Source: Hyphomicrobiales bacterium (GTDB taxonomy: Bacteria > Pseudomonadota > Alphaproteobacteria > Rhizobiales > Beijerinckiaceae). From it: 62,212 nucleotides of DNA. The DNA is taken from NCBI GenBank assembly GCA_947455725.1, contig CANGPL010000011.1, positions 1 to 62,212 on the forward strand. The letters run 5' to 3'. The notes under the pieces are model-generated. The model searched no databases, was not told the DNA's origin, and saw only the letters and a program-made list of their open reading frames with translations. The first letter of the stretch is position 1. Each line of letters starts with the position of its first letter. The translations under genes were made by a program, and so were the position numbers. This document shows positions 55,042 through 62,212 of this stretch, one piece after another.

Positions 55042-55270
55042 TTTAGCAAACCGCCAACGGGCCATATTCAAAACCGCCGTGACTTCGTGTCAAGGGTGTC
55101 GGCATTTTGCCATTACCCATAATGCCGCTCGTCCTTATGGCTGCAATGCCTTTGGCTTAATGTCACGCCAGCATCCTGCGAGAGATATTTTGAACTCATC
55201 CGGCGAAGCGTGCCGCATGCGTTCCATGTCAACCAACACTCCATTCACCCTTGAAGGAGACTTTTTATGA
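55034..55270 (+). CDS. Small Cys-rich protein coupled to flhB, unknown function
   Basis: A 78-residue protein starting inside the end of flhB (ATGTTTAA overlap) and ending in ATGA overlap with the next gene, so its translation is tightly coupled. It contains a C-x2-C-x-H-F motif (CQGCRHFAITHN), then RPYGCNAFG and SSGEACRMRS, a pattern of four Cys and a His that could bind zinc or an iron centre. Similar short CxxC proteins exist near flagellar genes of other bacteria in my recollection, but I recall no characterised role. Neighbours suggest an accessory of flagellar export or assembly. Confidence 0.7.
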   Translation: MFNLANRQRAIFKTAVTSCQGCRHFAITHNAARPYGCNAFGLMSRQHPARDILNSSGEACRMRSMSTNTPFTLEGDFL

Positions 55271-56118
55271 GCGCCCCTAAAAAGCCAGCCGCCGCCGCAC
55301 CATCGGCGCCCGAGCCTGAAGTGCATCACGACACGGACGATCATCACGATGCTGAACCGTCAAAAGCTGAACCATTGGCAGCAAGTCTTAAGCCGGTAAA
55401 AGTACAGCCGACAATCGACGAGTCGATCCAGCTTGCGCTCGCCTCAGCAGGTACCGCGGCGGATGCTTCCAAAGAAATTCAACGCTTAAAAAAGCAAGTC
55501 AATGAACTTGTTGCCGGCAATTCGCGTTCGAATAAGGTATTATTGGGAACAGGCGTTATCTTTCTTTTCATGGCTTCGATCGCGCTTGGCGTGTCGGTAG
55601 CGTTTTATTTTAAAGCGATGAATCGTTTTGACTCGATTACCAATGTTAACCGTGACGCTTTGATGGCTTTTGCTGAAGAAGTAAACGCCTTTACTGAGGC
55701 TGCGACCCGCGTTGAGCAGGCTGCAAATGCGACGGAAAAGCGCCTTGCCGCCCTATCTGAACAACAGGAAGAAATTAAGGTTGCGCTTCAAGGTGATTTA
55801 ACAAATCAGAAGGCCATTGAAGCCAAGATTGCGGAGAACGGTGAAATCATTAATCAGATTCCACCGGCCACGCGTAAGATCGTCGATGATTTGCTAGCAT
55901 CGAACAAATTAATTGTAGGTCAGGTAAGCGACGCGATGCGCGAACAGGTTAAGGCGCTGGAAGCCAACAACCCTAAGATCGACATTGCCAAGCAAATTGA
56001 GGAAATTACCAAAACGCATCAAGCGGCCGCGACGCGTGCGGCCGCAGTCGAAGCGCAACAAAAAGGCAAATCGAGAAAGCCCGTTCCTACAACCGACACG
56101 ATGATCAAATATCCATAA
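55267..56118 (+). CDS. One-helix membrane protein with long coiled coil, flagellar-operon accessory
   Basis: A 283-residue protein. Residues 1-60 are Pro/Ala/His-rich and disordered, 75-95 form a predicted coiled coil, one membrane helix lies at about 98-118 (VIFLFMASIALGVSVAFYF), and the rest is a helical coiled coil (AAN...KRLAALSEQQEEIKVAL and similar). The likely arrangement is N-inside with a periplasmic coiled coil. I recognise no family. Overlaps the Cys-rich gene by ATGA, so it is in the flagellar operon. Confidence 0.6.
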   Translation: MSAPKKPAAAAPSAPEPEVHHDTDDHHDAEPSKAEPLAASLKPVKVQPTIDESIQLALASAGTAADASKEIQRLKKQVNELVAGNSRSNKVLLGTGVIFLFMASIALGVSVAFYFKAMNRFDSITNVNRDALMAFAEEVNAFTEAATRVEQAANATEKRLAALSEQQEEIKVALQGDLTNQKAIEAKIAENGEIINQIPPATRKIVDDLLASNKLIVGQVSDAMREQVKALEANNPKIDIAKQIEEITKTHQAAATRAAAVEAQQKGKSRKPVPTTDTMIKYP

Positions 56119-56145
56119 GCATAGAGAATCATATGGAGATTTTCG

Positions 56146-56811
56146 ATGATGGTTAAGACAGAAATTTTCGAAGGCATGGCCGCGCGCGTGAAAGATGTTC
56201 AAAAGGGCATGCCGGCCGAACGAATGGGCTTAATTTCTGGCGATATTATCTTGAAGCTTGGCAAGCATGAACCGATTGAAGCGGTTGAAATGCCGAGTAT
56301 TTTGGATGATCTTTCGAGTTCGAACGAATGGCTCGTGATCAAACGGGACAGCCTAATCTTTCGGGTCTCGCCCGCGGGAGGTGCATCGGGTGCAATTCTT
56401 GAGGCCTACCCCATTCCGGAAGAGATCATTTTGGAGACGGAAGGGCCTTGGATGCAGTATCACTCGTGCATCAGACCGAATGATGCGTTACTATTAATCC
56501 CTGACCGCATTTCACCTGTTTGGTGGCTAGTACCCGTGATTGCCTATGGCTATTTTCGTCTATGGCAAATGATGGCCGCAACGTTATTTTTATATGGCAT
56601 CGGCTATGTCACAAGCCCATTGGCGTTTGGTGTGGTCTATGCGTCCAGTGTCATGATTTTGATAACGGGCGGCCCGTATCTCTTGAGAGATACTGCCTTT
56701 AAAGACGGGTTTCATCCGCGTGGAAGGATTGCAATCGGTAAACCCGGTGATGTTGCAGAGCTCGAAATGATAACGGGTGCATTGCTTCGTCTTAATTCAA
56801 AGCAAAAATAA
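56146..56811 (+). CDS. PDZ-like domain protein with C-terminal membrane helices
   Basis: A 221-residue protein. The first 80 residues look like a PDZ domain (VKDVQKGMPAERMGLISGDII, then LGKHEPIEAVEMPSIL). The second half has three or so hydrophobic helices (about 125-185, including WWLVPVIAYGYFRLWQMM). Such a soluble-plus-membrane layout could be a scaffold or chaperone for the neighbouring membrane proteins, but this is inference. The start at 56146 follows GGAG; a second ATG follows at once. Last gene of the run before the convergent operon. Confidence 0.6.
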   Translation: MMVKTEIFEGMAARVKDVQKGMPAERMGLISGDIILKLGKHEPIEAVEMPSILDDLSSSNEWLVIKRDSLIFRVSPAGGASGAILEAYPIPEEIILETEGPWMQYHSCIRPNDALLLIPDRISPVWWLVPVIAYGYFRLWQMMAATLFLYGIGYVTSPLAFGVVYASSVMILITGGPYLLRDTAFKDGFHPRGRIAIGKPGDVAELEMITGALLRLNSKQK

Positions 56812-56829
56812 TGATTATTTATGGCTCAG

Positions 56830-57243
56830 TTACCGACGGCCATGCAGCGAGATAATCGACTCGACGGCATGAACCGGTAATCCGGTCTTAGCGACGATGA
56901 GATCGCTGGAAACGCCTTCGCGCGCCAAACGGATGGCCGCATCGACCGCTTCCGGATTTTCGCGCGTGGTTTGGCCAGCGCCCCGGAAAACGATTTCAAG
57001 AGACTTGATCTCGGCCTGAACCTTCCGGATGGTGTCGGTGAAGGAGCCCTCAAGCGCGATGCTGGAGCGCACGACCGATGACTCAATGGCCGATACCTTG
57101 TCTGCGAGCTCGTCTAGTTTCGCTAATGACCCCGCGTGATCTTGCGCCGTTTTGCGATAAACATAATAAATCGCACCCGCGGCAGGTAGGCCGACGAAAA
57201 CCAACGAAATCGCACACAGAATGAAGAAATCTACTACGCTCAT
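56830..57243 (-). CDS. Small membrane protein with C-terminal helical DUF2802/DUF6115-like domain
   Basis: A 137-residue protein with one N-terminal membrane helix (about 5-27), a coiled coil (about 35-85) and a short C-terminal helix-turn-helix-like part (AIRLAREGVSSDLIVAKTGL, then HAVESIISLHGRR) of the type found in DUF2802/DUF6115 proteins encoded in many flagellar loci. The ATG at 57243 overlaps the previous stop (ATGA). Last gene of the flgP-flgT-flgA operon. Role unknown. Confidence 0.6.
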   Translation of the reverse strand: MSVVDFFILCAISLVFVGLPAAGAIYYVYRKTAQDHAGSLAKLDELADKVSAIESSVVRSSIALEGSFTDTIRKVQAEIKSLEIVFRGAGQTTRENPEAVDAAIRLAREGVSSDLIVAKTGLPVHAVESIISLHGRR

Positions 57244-57545
57244 TGACAATAACTAACACGACCCGGTTTGTTTTTAAGCTTACGCCGAACACTAATAGTA
57301 TCCTTAGCAGTCATTCGATCAGCAAGCAATTTCTCTAAGCGTATCGTCGTTTCCAAGACTTTTTCTGCTCGCACCCGCTCTTCGTCCGATCCAGGTACGC
57401 ATGCGGTGATGCCGGCAAGTACAGCGTGAAGATCAAAAGTCAGTGTTTCGATCATGGGGCGATCATTCTCCATGATGGAGGACTCCATTGCCGCCAAAAT
57501 ATCTGCGGTTCGACCGATCGTATCGAGAAGCACGACTTCAGACAT
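57240..57545 (-). CDS. Small helical protein in flgA operon, FlgN-like chaperone candidate
   Basis: A 101-residue protein, mostly helical (LDTIGRTADILAAMESSIM, ERVRAEKVLETTIRLEKLLA) with a basic C-terminus. No firm motif. Its place just behind flgA and its size suggest a FlgN-like export chaperone, but the sequence alone does not prove it. Overlaps the next gene by ATGA. Confidence 0.5.
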   Translation of the reverse strand: MSEVVLLDTIGRTADILAAMESSIMENDRPMIETLTFDLHAVLAGITACVPGSDEERVRAEKVLETTIRLEKLLADRMTAKDTISVRRKLKNKPGRVSYCQ

Positions 57546-57570
57546 AAGAAATTAAGTCCCCAAAAGAAAT

Positions 57571-58326
57571 TTAACGAACTAAAACCAAGCCAGCATGGGC
57601 CACTCGACCGGTGATCACGATACCACTTTTGATATTTCTGACGGCCAAAATATCACCTTCATAACCATCTTCTTCCGCCCGACCGGGCGTTTCAATCGAG
57701 AACCCGTCGCCTTCTGCCGAAAGCGTGATGGTCTCGCCTTTCATGATGGTAGGGGCGCGGGCAACGTTCCGTGTTGTCAAAGCAATACCGGGCGATAGTG
57801 CTGAGGTAATGCGAAGGCCGATTGCCTCGTCGATACTTTTTAACGTAGCGCCACCGGGCGGAAGATCGGTCACGCGTTCTTCAACCATTGATGCGGTTAA
57901 AATCGTACCACTTGGTAAGGAAACTCTTGGAACAACAATATGCCATTGTTGAACGGGGCCATTGGTCATAGCCTTCGTCAGTTGCGTTGGAGCAATGGGA
58001 GTATTACCTTCAATATCAACTCTAATATTGTAGGTCCACACCTTCGGACCGTTACAATGAACGATAAGGCTGGTGCTGTAAGTGCTCCGCGGTGCGATAT
58101 CGGGAGCGTTACCACAAGCGGGTACTTGCATGCGATCATCCAAAGGGCCGATCATGGTTTTAGAATCAATCGTCTTTCCAGACGAGGCCATATAAGTTCG
58201 CACAGCATTTCGAATATCTTCGGCGCCCCAAAATCCGTCCGCTGCGTGGCTTGTTTCAGCGTCTAAAAGGTAGACGGCTCCTACGAGTATAAGAACAGAT
58301 CGCAAGCTCATCGCCAAAACCCTCAT
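57571..58326 (-). CDS. flgA: P-ring assembly chaperone FlgA
   Basis: A 251-residue periplasmic protein that helps FlgI form the P ring. The ATG at 58326 overlaps the flgT stop (ATGA) and gives a signal peptide (hydrophobic core about 10-22, cleavage likely after HAA). The C-terminal SAF-type domain has SGTILTASMVEERVTDLPPG, NVARAPTIMKGETITLS and ILAVRNIKSGIVITGRV. A start further upstream at 58431 is in the flgT frame and is rejected. flgI is not in the window. Confidence 0.88.
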   Translation of the reverse strand: MRVLAMSLRSVLILVGAVYLLDAETSHAADGFWGAEDIRNAVRTYMASSGKTIDSKTMIGPLDDRMQVPACGNAPDIAPRSTYSTSLIVHCNGPKVWTYNIRVDIEGNTPIAPTQLTKAMTNGPVQQWHIVVPRVSLPSGTILTASMVEERVTDLPPGGATLKSIDEAIGLRITSALSPGIALTTRNVARAPTIMKGETITLSAEGDGFSIETPGRAEEDGYEGDILAVRNIKSGIVITGRVAHAGLVLVR

Positions 58327-59420
58327 TGGAGTAAGACCGCAACAGAGTTTGGATGCACGGTAGGGCTCGCCTTCATCAAACGGGCAACCGATTGTGACGC
58401 GCCTGCGGATTCGACGCGAATGATTTGCCATGAATTCCGATCTTGCGCCGGTAACTCGACAAGGAAAAAGTCACCTGGCTTCACGCCGTTTGAACTGCCG
58501 GCTGAAAGTGTCGCATGATTGCCGCTCACCGCCGTAATCACAGCTCTTAAAGATTGGCATCCAACATTTTGACCTAAGCGCTCGGCAATAGACTGCCATA
58601 GACCGGTGAGATCCGACGGATGTTCTTGTGGCAGATAGATGTCAGTACCCCAAATATGCTTATCGAGCGCCATTGTTGCATGTTCGGTGATGTTTTCTTT
58701 CGCGGCACCGGTGACATTATCGATCAACTGGAATTCAACCGTTACATCGATGATAGCCTCCCCAACGAGTGTATTATCAACCCGTGTGCGCTCAAGCGTA
58801 AGGGAGCCGGTAAGCGTATAGGCGCCGGGACTTTTGCTATGACCAACAAGCGCTTCTATATATTTTGTATTCTGCCGTACGGATGACGATGTTTCGGCGA
58901 CGAGGTTAAAACGGCGATCATCAATCACGTGAAGGGTAGCTTGCTCGTTAAGTTCGGCAATTAAGCCGGTAACGCCTTCGCGCGCCTGTCGCTCAACCGC
59001 ACCGCCTAGGCCTGAAGCGACGCGAATGGCGATTGCGCCAATAGCGATATCGGCTTTTTTAACGGACCCACACTCACCATCATCCGATTCAGCGAGCGCA
59101 TCAATGGTTACAACGTAATGATCACCTTCTCGGTGCTCTTCTACGACTTCGTAACCTTTTAAGAGGCCGGACACAGCAATGCCGCTCTCTTCGTGCATTG
59201 CGCCGGCATTCGACATGAACGACGTCCCGCGTACGACCATGCGAACTTGCCCTGCTGCATCATAGAGGGCTTCGGCTAGAGCTGATTTTCTTGCGCCAGT
59301 AACATCCTTTCCGGCAATCGCTGCGCGTCCAATCGCGTGAATAAGCCGCGTGCCTGCATCGGCAGGACACGACATCATGACAATCGTTGCAAGCGTTGAA
59401 AGAAGGATGGGTAGGCGCAT
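58323..59420 (-). CDS. flgT: H-ring/flagellar assembly protein FlgT
   Basis: A 365-residue secreted protein with signal peptide (residues 1-22). The N-terminal region (ARKSALAEALYDAAGQV and SGLLKGYEVVEEH) and middle domain, followed by a C-terminal barrel-like part (VITAVSGNHATLSAGSSNG, VKPGDFFLVEL), match FlgT of Vibrio, which builds the H ring around the basal body together with FlgO/FlgP. The gene lies between flgP and flgA in one operon. Presence in an alphaproteobacterial locus is less usual. FlgO was not found. Confidence 0.82.
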   Translation of the reverse strand: MRLPILLSTLATIVMMSCPADAGTRLIHAIGRAAIAGKDVTGARKSALAEALYDAAGQVRMVVRGTSFMSNAGAMHEESGIAVSGLLKGYEVVEEHREGDHYVVTIDALAESDDGECGSVKKADIAIGAIAIRVASGLGGAVERQAREGVTGLIAELNEQATLHVIDDRRFNLVAETSSSVRQNTKYIEALVGHSKSPGAYTLTGSLTLERTRVDNTLVGEAIIDVTVEFQLIDNVTGAAKENITEHATMALDKHIWGTDIYLPQEHPSDLTGLWQSIAERLGQNVGCQSLRAVITAVSGNHATLSAGSSNGVKPGDFFLVELPAQDRNSWQIIRVESAGASQSVARLMKASPTVHPNSVAVLLQ

Positions 59421-59428
59421 GATTAAGC

Positions 59429-59869
59429 TTACTTCGGAGTTGGAGCGCGGTTAGCTGCCATGGTTGCAGCATCGGCAGCGTCGATTTCCAAGATTGTTTC
59501 ATAAATATCGGTCTTGATCGGTCCGATGCTCACGGTTCGAGCGCTGCGAACAATACCGGCAACGGTGCCGCGAAGCGTATCGGCTTGCATGACCGTTTCA
59601 GACAAAGACGAATAGGAATTGATATCAATGCCGTAAATTTTTTCGGCCAATTCGCGCATAGCAGCGAGCCGCGAAGCCCTGATGGCCATTAATTGTTTTT
59701 GAACCCGCGTTTTGCCGGGCTGGATGGAAATGGCGGCGTAGCCTATTCCACGAATGGCACCGGACGACATCGCGGAGACGTTGGGGCTCTCCATAGCGGG
59801 AGCACAACCGGAAAGCAGCGACCCGACGAGGGAAAAGGAAGCAAACAAGGCAAAATCACGAATTTTCAA
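59429..59869 (-). CDS. flgP: Flagellar outer-membrane lipoprotein FlgP (LPP20 family)
   Basis: A lipoprotein of about 146 residues. I choose a TTG start at 59869 because GGAAAGG lies eight bases before it and the product then begins with a proper lipoprotein signal: MKIRDFALFASFSLVGSLL then SGC lipobox. An ATG at 59908 would put 13 extra residues in front. The body with ASRLAAMRELAEKIYGIDI is the LPP20/FlgP domain. In Vibrio FlgP is part of the H ring and needed for motility. First gene of flgP-flgT-flgA; a sigma-54 promoter stands before it. Confidence 0.82.
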   Translation of the reverse strand: MKIRDFALFASFSLVGSLLSGCAPAMESPNVSAMSSGAIRGIGYAAISIQPGKTRVQKQLMAIRASRLAAMRELAEKIYGIDINSYSSLSETVMQADTLRGTVAGIVRSARTVSIGPIKTDIYETILEIDAADAATMAANRAPTPK

Positions 59870-59941
59870 AGTACGGACCCTTTCCAAGAGACATAGCATC
59901 GTCGTCATCGATGCTCGCTAAATATCGGCTCGACCCTGATT

Positions 59942-59958
59942 AGCAATTTTGGTGCCAG
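59942..59958 (-). promoter_or_regulatory. Sigma-54 promoter of flgP-flgT-flgA
   Basis: Minus-strand sequence CTGGCACCAAAATTGCT with GG and GC ten bases apart. It lies 70 bases before the flgP start and divergent from the flhA promoter next to it. Confidence 0.85.
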
Positions 59959-59985
59959 CCCCCTTTAGCCCCATTTTCCCTTCTA

Positions 59986-60002
59986 TTGGCACATCCCTTG
60001 CT
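59986..60002 (+). promoter_or_regulatory. Sigma-54 promoter of flhA
   Basis: TTGGCACATCCCTTGCT, GG and GC ten bases apart, close to consensus. The flhA GTG start is about 100 bases downstream. The two divergent promoters share a 190-base control region. Confidence 0.85.
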
Positions 60003-60100
60003 TCTGAGATTGCGCGCCCGCCCACCGCCTTCATAATTCGAAGGAAATAGGGGCGCTCCGACGAGAAATCGACGGAATTCTGACATAAGGGGTAGTTTAA

Positions 60101-62206
60101 GTGACTGAAGCGCTGTCGATAAACCAACAGAATAGTGTAGGCCGCCTGACCAAGGCGCTTATGTTGCCGTTGGCATTGGTGGCGTTCATCGTAATGATGG
60201 TTATTCCGATACCGCCTTTTATGCTCGATCTGTTTTTCACAGCCAATATCGTCATTTCATTGTCGATCTTGATGGTCAGCGTGAACATGTATCGGCCGCT
60301 CGACTTCTCATCGTTCCCGACTATTCTCCTTTTCGCTACCATTCTTCGTTTGACACTGAACGTCGCATCCGCACGGGTGGTTCTCGTCCATGGTCATGAA
60401 GGAACGCAAGCCGCCGGTCAGATTATTGAAGCCTTTGGCGAATTCGTCATTGGCGGCAATTTCGTGGTCGGTATTCTCGTCTTTATTATCTTGATGGTCA
60501 TTAATCTGGTCGTGATCGTTAAGGGTACCGGCCGCGTGTCGGAAGTGAGCGCGCGCTTTACCCTTGATGCGATGCCCGGCAAGCAAATGGCGATTGACGC
60601 CGATCTCAATGCGGGCCTGCTGACACCCGACCAAGCCCGCAAAAGGCGTGCTGAAGTTGGCAGAGAGTCTGATTTTTATGGCTCCATGGACGGTGCGACG
60701 AAATTCGTGAAGGGCGACGCGATTGCTGGCGTTATCATTCTTGGCGTGAATATTCTTGGCGGCTTGGTGATTGGCATGGTGCAGCACGGTCTGCCTGCCA
60801 GCCAAGCAGCATCTACTTATATTACATTGACGATTGGCGACGGCCTTGTCGCGCAGATCCCATCGCTGCTTTTGTCGATTGCAACCGCTATCATCGTAAC
60901 GCGTGAAGCCGGTGGCGCTGACTTGACCGAAACCTTGATGAAGCAAATCGGTTTGAAGCGCGCTTGGTGGCCTGTTGCTGGTATTTTGGCCTTGATTGGT
61001 ATTATGCCAGGCATGCCAAATCTTCTCTTCTTGGCCGCTGCATCAATCGCCGGAGCCATCGCCTATTTTGGTAATATCGGGAATAGCAAACAGGCGGAAG
61101 AAGCCGCAGCAGCGCCTGCAGCAGGCGCTCTGCCCGGAGCAGACGAGCCCGAAGACGATGCGAACAGCGAGCAAGTCTCGATCAAGGATGTAACGAATAC
61201 GACACCGCTTTTGGTACAAGTGGGTTATGGCCTCATTCCATTGATCGAAGACCAAGCCCGGGGCGCGCTCATTTCGCGAATTACGGGTCTTAGAAAACAG
61301 GTTTCGCGCGATCTTGGCTTTGTTATTCCGCAGGTTCGTATCCGCGACGACCTGACCCTGATGCCATCGGCCTATCGTATTACAATTGCGGGTGCCATTG
61401 TTGCTGAAGATCAAGTGATCAACGGCAAATTGCTCGCCATTCAAGGCAGCAATACCAATCTCGTTCTTCCCGGTCAGGCGGTTAAAGATCCGACCTTTGG
61501 TCTTGACGCCGTATGGATTGATCCCGCCGACAAGCCACGCGCGCTTGCGGCGCAATATACCGTTGTTGATGCTGGAACTGTTATCGCGACGCATCTTCAT
61601 CAGCTTCTTATTCAACGGGCGGCTGATCTGCTGGGCCAAGATGATGTGCAAGAAATTATCGACCATTTTGCGAAATCTTCACCGCATCTTGTTCAGGGCG
61701 TTGTTCCGAAGATGGTTTCGCTTTCGCAATTGACGCAGGTGTTGAAGGCGCTTGTTGCGGAGCAGATTCCAATCTCCGATATGAAGCGCATTCTTGAGGC
61801 CGTATCAGGTTCTAAGGGCCGTGAAATTGATGATCTCGTCGAAGCTGCACGTATCGCTCTTGGACCGATTTTGATCCAGCGTATCTCGTCGCCGAAGGAA
61901 GAATTACCCATCGTGACGATTGATGCGGGTCTTGAGCAATTGATGATCCAAAATGCCCGTCAGAATGGCCAAAACGGCAATGCTATTGAGCCCGGTCTTG
62001 CTCAAAAACTGATGCAGGCCTTCGAAGAACAGAGCAATCTACTCGCTAAAAATGGCAAGACGCTCGTCGTGATTACAACGCCCATTTTACGGCGTGAATT
62101 AGCAAGCCTTGTGCGTCAAGTCGCACCGGACGGCCTTGTCCTATCGTTTAAAGAACTTCCTGAAAATAAACGCGTAACAGTTGTCGCCGTCATTGGCGGC
62201 GCATAA
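60101..62206 (+). CDS. flhA: Flagellar export gate protein FlhA
   Basis: A 701-residue protein with eight membrane helices in the first 330 residues and a cytoplasmic domain that docks export substrates. Conserved stretches: LTLNVASARVVLVHG, the FHIPEP region (KGTGRVSEVSARFTLDAMPG), and later RDLGFVIPQVRIRDDL and SYIAHADLLGxD-like QRAADLLGQDDVQEI. Starts with GTG at 60101. Its stop is six bases before the window end. What follows downstream is not visible. Confidence 0.97.
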   Translation: MTEALSINQQNSVGRLTKALMLPLALVAFIVMMVIPIPPFMLDLFFTANIVISLSILMVSVNMYRPLDFSSFPTILLFATILRLTLNVASARVVLVHGHEGTQAAGQIIEAFGEFVIGGNFVVGILVFIILMVINLVVIVKGTGRVSEVSARFTLDAMPGKQMAIDADLNAGLLTPDQARKRRAEVGRESDFYGSMDGATKFVKGDAIAGVIILGVNILGGLVIGMVQHGLPASQAASTYITLTIGDGLVAQIPSLLLSIATAIIVTREAGGADLTETLMKQIGLKRAWWPVAGILALIGIMPGMPNLLFLAAASIAGAIAYFGNIGNSKQAEEAAAAPAAGALPGADEPEDDANSEQVSIKDVTNTTPLLVQVGYGLIPLIEDQARGALISRITGLRKQVSRDLGFVIPQVRIRDDLTLMPSAYRITIAGAIVAEDQVINGKLLAIQGSNTNLVLPGQAVKDPTFGLDAVWIDPADKPRALAAQYTVVDAGTVIATHLHQLLIQRAADLLGQDDVQEIIDHFAKSSPHLVQGVVPKMVSLSQLTQVLKALVAEQIPISDMKRILEAVSGSKGREIDDLVEAARIALGPILIQRISSPKEELPIVTIDAGLEQLMIQNARQNGQNGNAIEPGLAQKLMQAFEEQSNLLAKNGKTLVVITTPILRRELASLVRQVAPDGLVLSFKELPENKRVTVVAVIGGA

Positions 62207-62212
62207 GGAGAA

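Noticed and set aside
58327-58431. Longer FlgA start at 58431
   Set aside because: It reads through flgT in another frame and would hide the signal peptide.
1-62212. tRNA, rRNA or prophage attachment sites
   Set aside because: No cloverleaf-like or rRNA-like sequence and no phage genes were recognised on reading; a dedicated RNA scan was not possible.

Overview
The window looks like a chromosomal segment of a flagellated alphaproteobacterium of moderate GC content. Three things point there: two porins of the alphaproteobacterial Omp2b-like type (signal peptide followed by ADLPAKKAAPAAA), a large sigma-54-controlled flagellar locus, and GDP-fucose and exopolysaccharide genes. I do not assign a genus. 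No rRNA, tRNA or CRISPR array was seen.

Positions 1-11,044 hold a type I secretion locus. It contains an ABC exporter of HlyB type (5013-7148), an HlyD adaptor (3560-5011), two secreted RTX-like proteins (796-2496 and 7223-11044) that share a C-terminal module of about 170 residues, an AT-rich putative outer-membrane protein on the other strand, and at the left edge a truncated gene built of octapeptide repeats. A hairpin between the large substrate gene and the exporter gene probably sets their expression ratio.

Positions 11,045-23,530 are a surface-polysaccharide region in decay. Apparently intact genes are a family 2 glycosyltransferase, an initiating sugar transferase, a WbpM/CapD-like dehydratase, gmd and fcl. 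Between them lie remains of an O-antigen ligase gene, a UDP-glucuronate decarboxylase gene (frameshift plus loss of the catalytic lysine), two IS3-family elements, a VapC-like toxin and a HigA-like antitoxin.

Positions 23,993-36,103 are mostly ordinary envelope genes: an LpxL-type acyltransferase, two tandem porins each followed by almost the same terminator, two GT-C membrane glycosyltransferases, a DMT permease, a GT4 glycosyltransferase, a CHAD-domain protein and a choline-sulfatase-like sulfatase.

Positions 36,359-62,206 are a flagellar cluster: flgE, fliS, a FleQ/FlrA-like activator, a second sigma-54 activator without a DNA-binding helix-turn-helix, then fliE-F-G-H-I-J-K-L-M-N-O-P-Q-R-flhB in one direction. 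After flhB come three genes I cannot name (a Cys-rich small protein, a one-TM coiled-coil protein, a PDZ-plus-membrane protein). A convergent operon flgP-flgT-flgA plus two small genes follows, then flhA. Five -24/-12 promoter matches lie before flgE, the second activator, fliK, flgP and flhA, so the locus appears to be a sigma-54 hierarchy with Vibrio-like H-ring parts.
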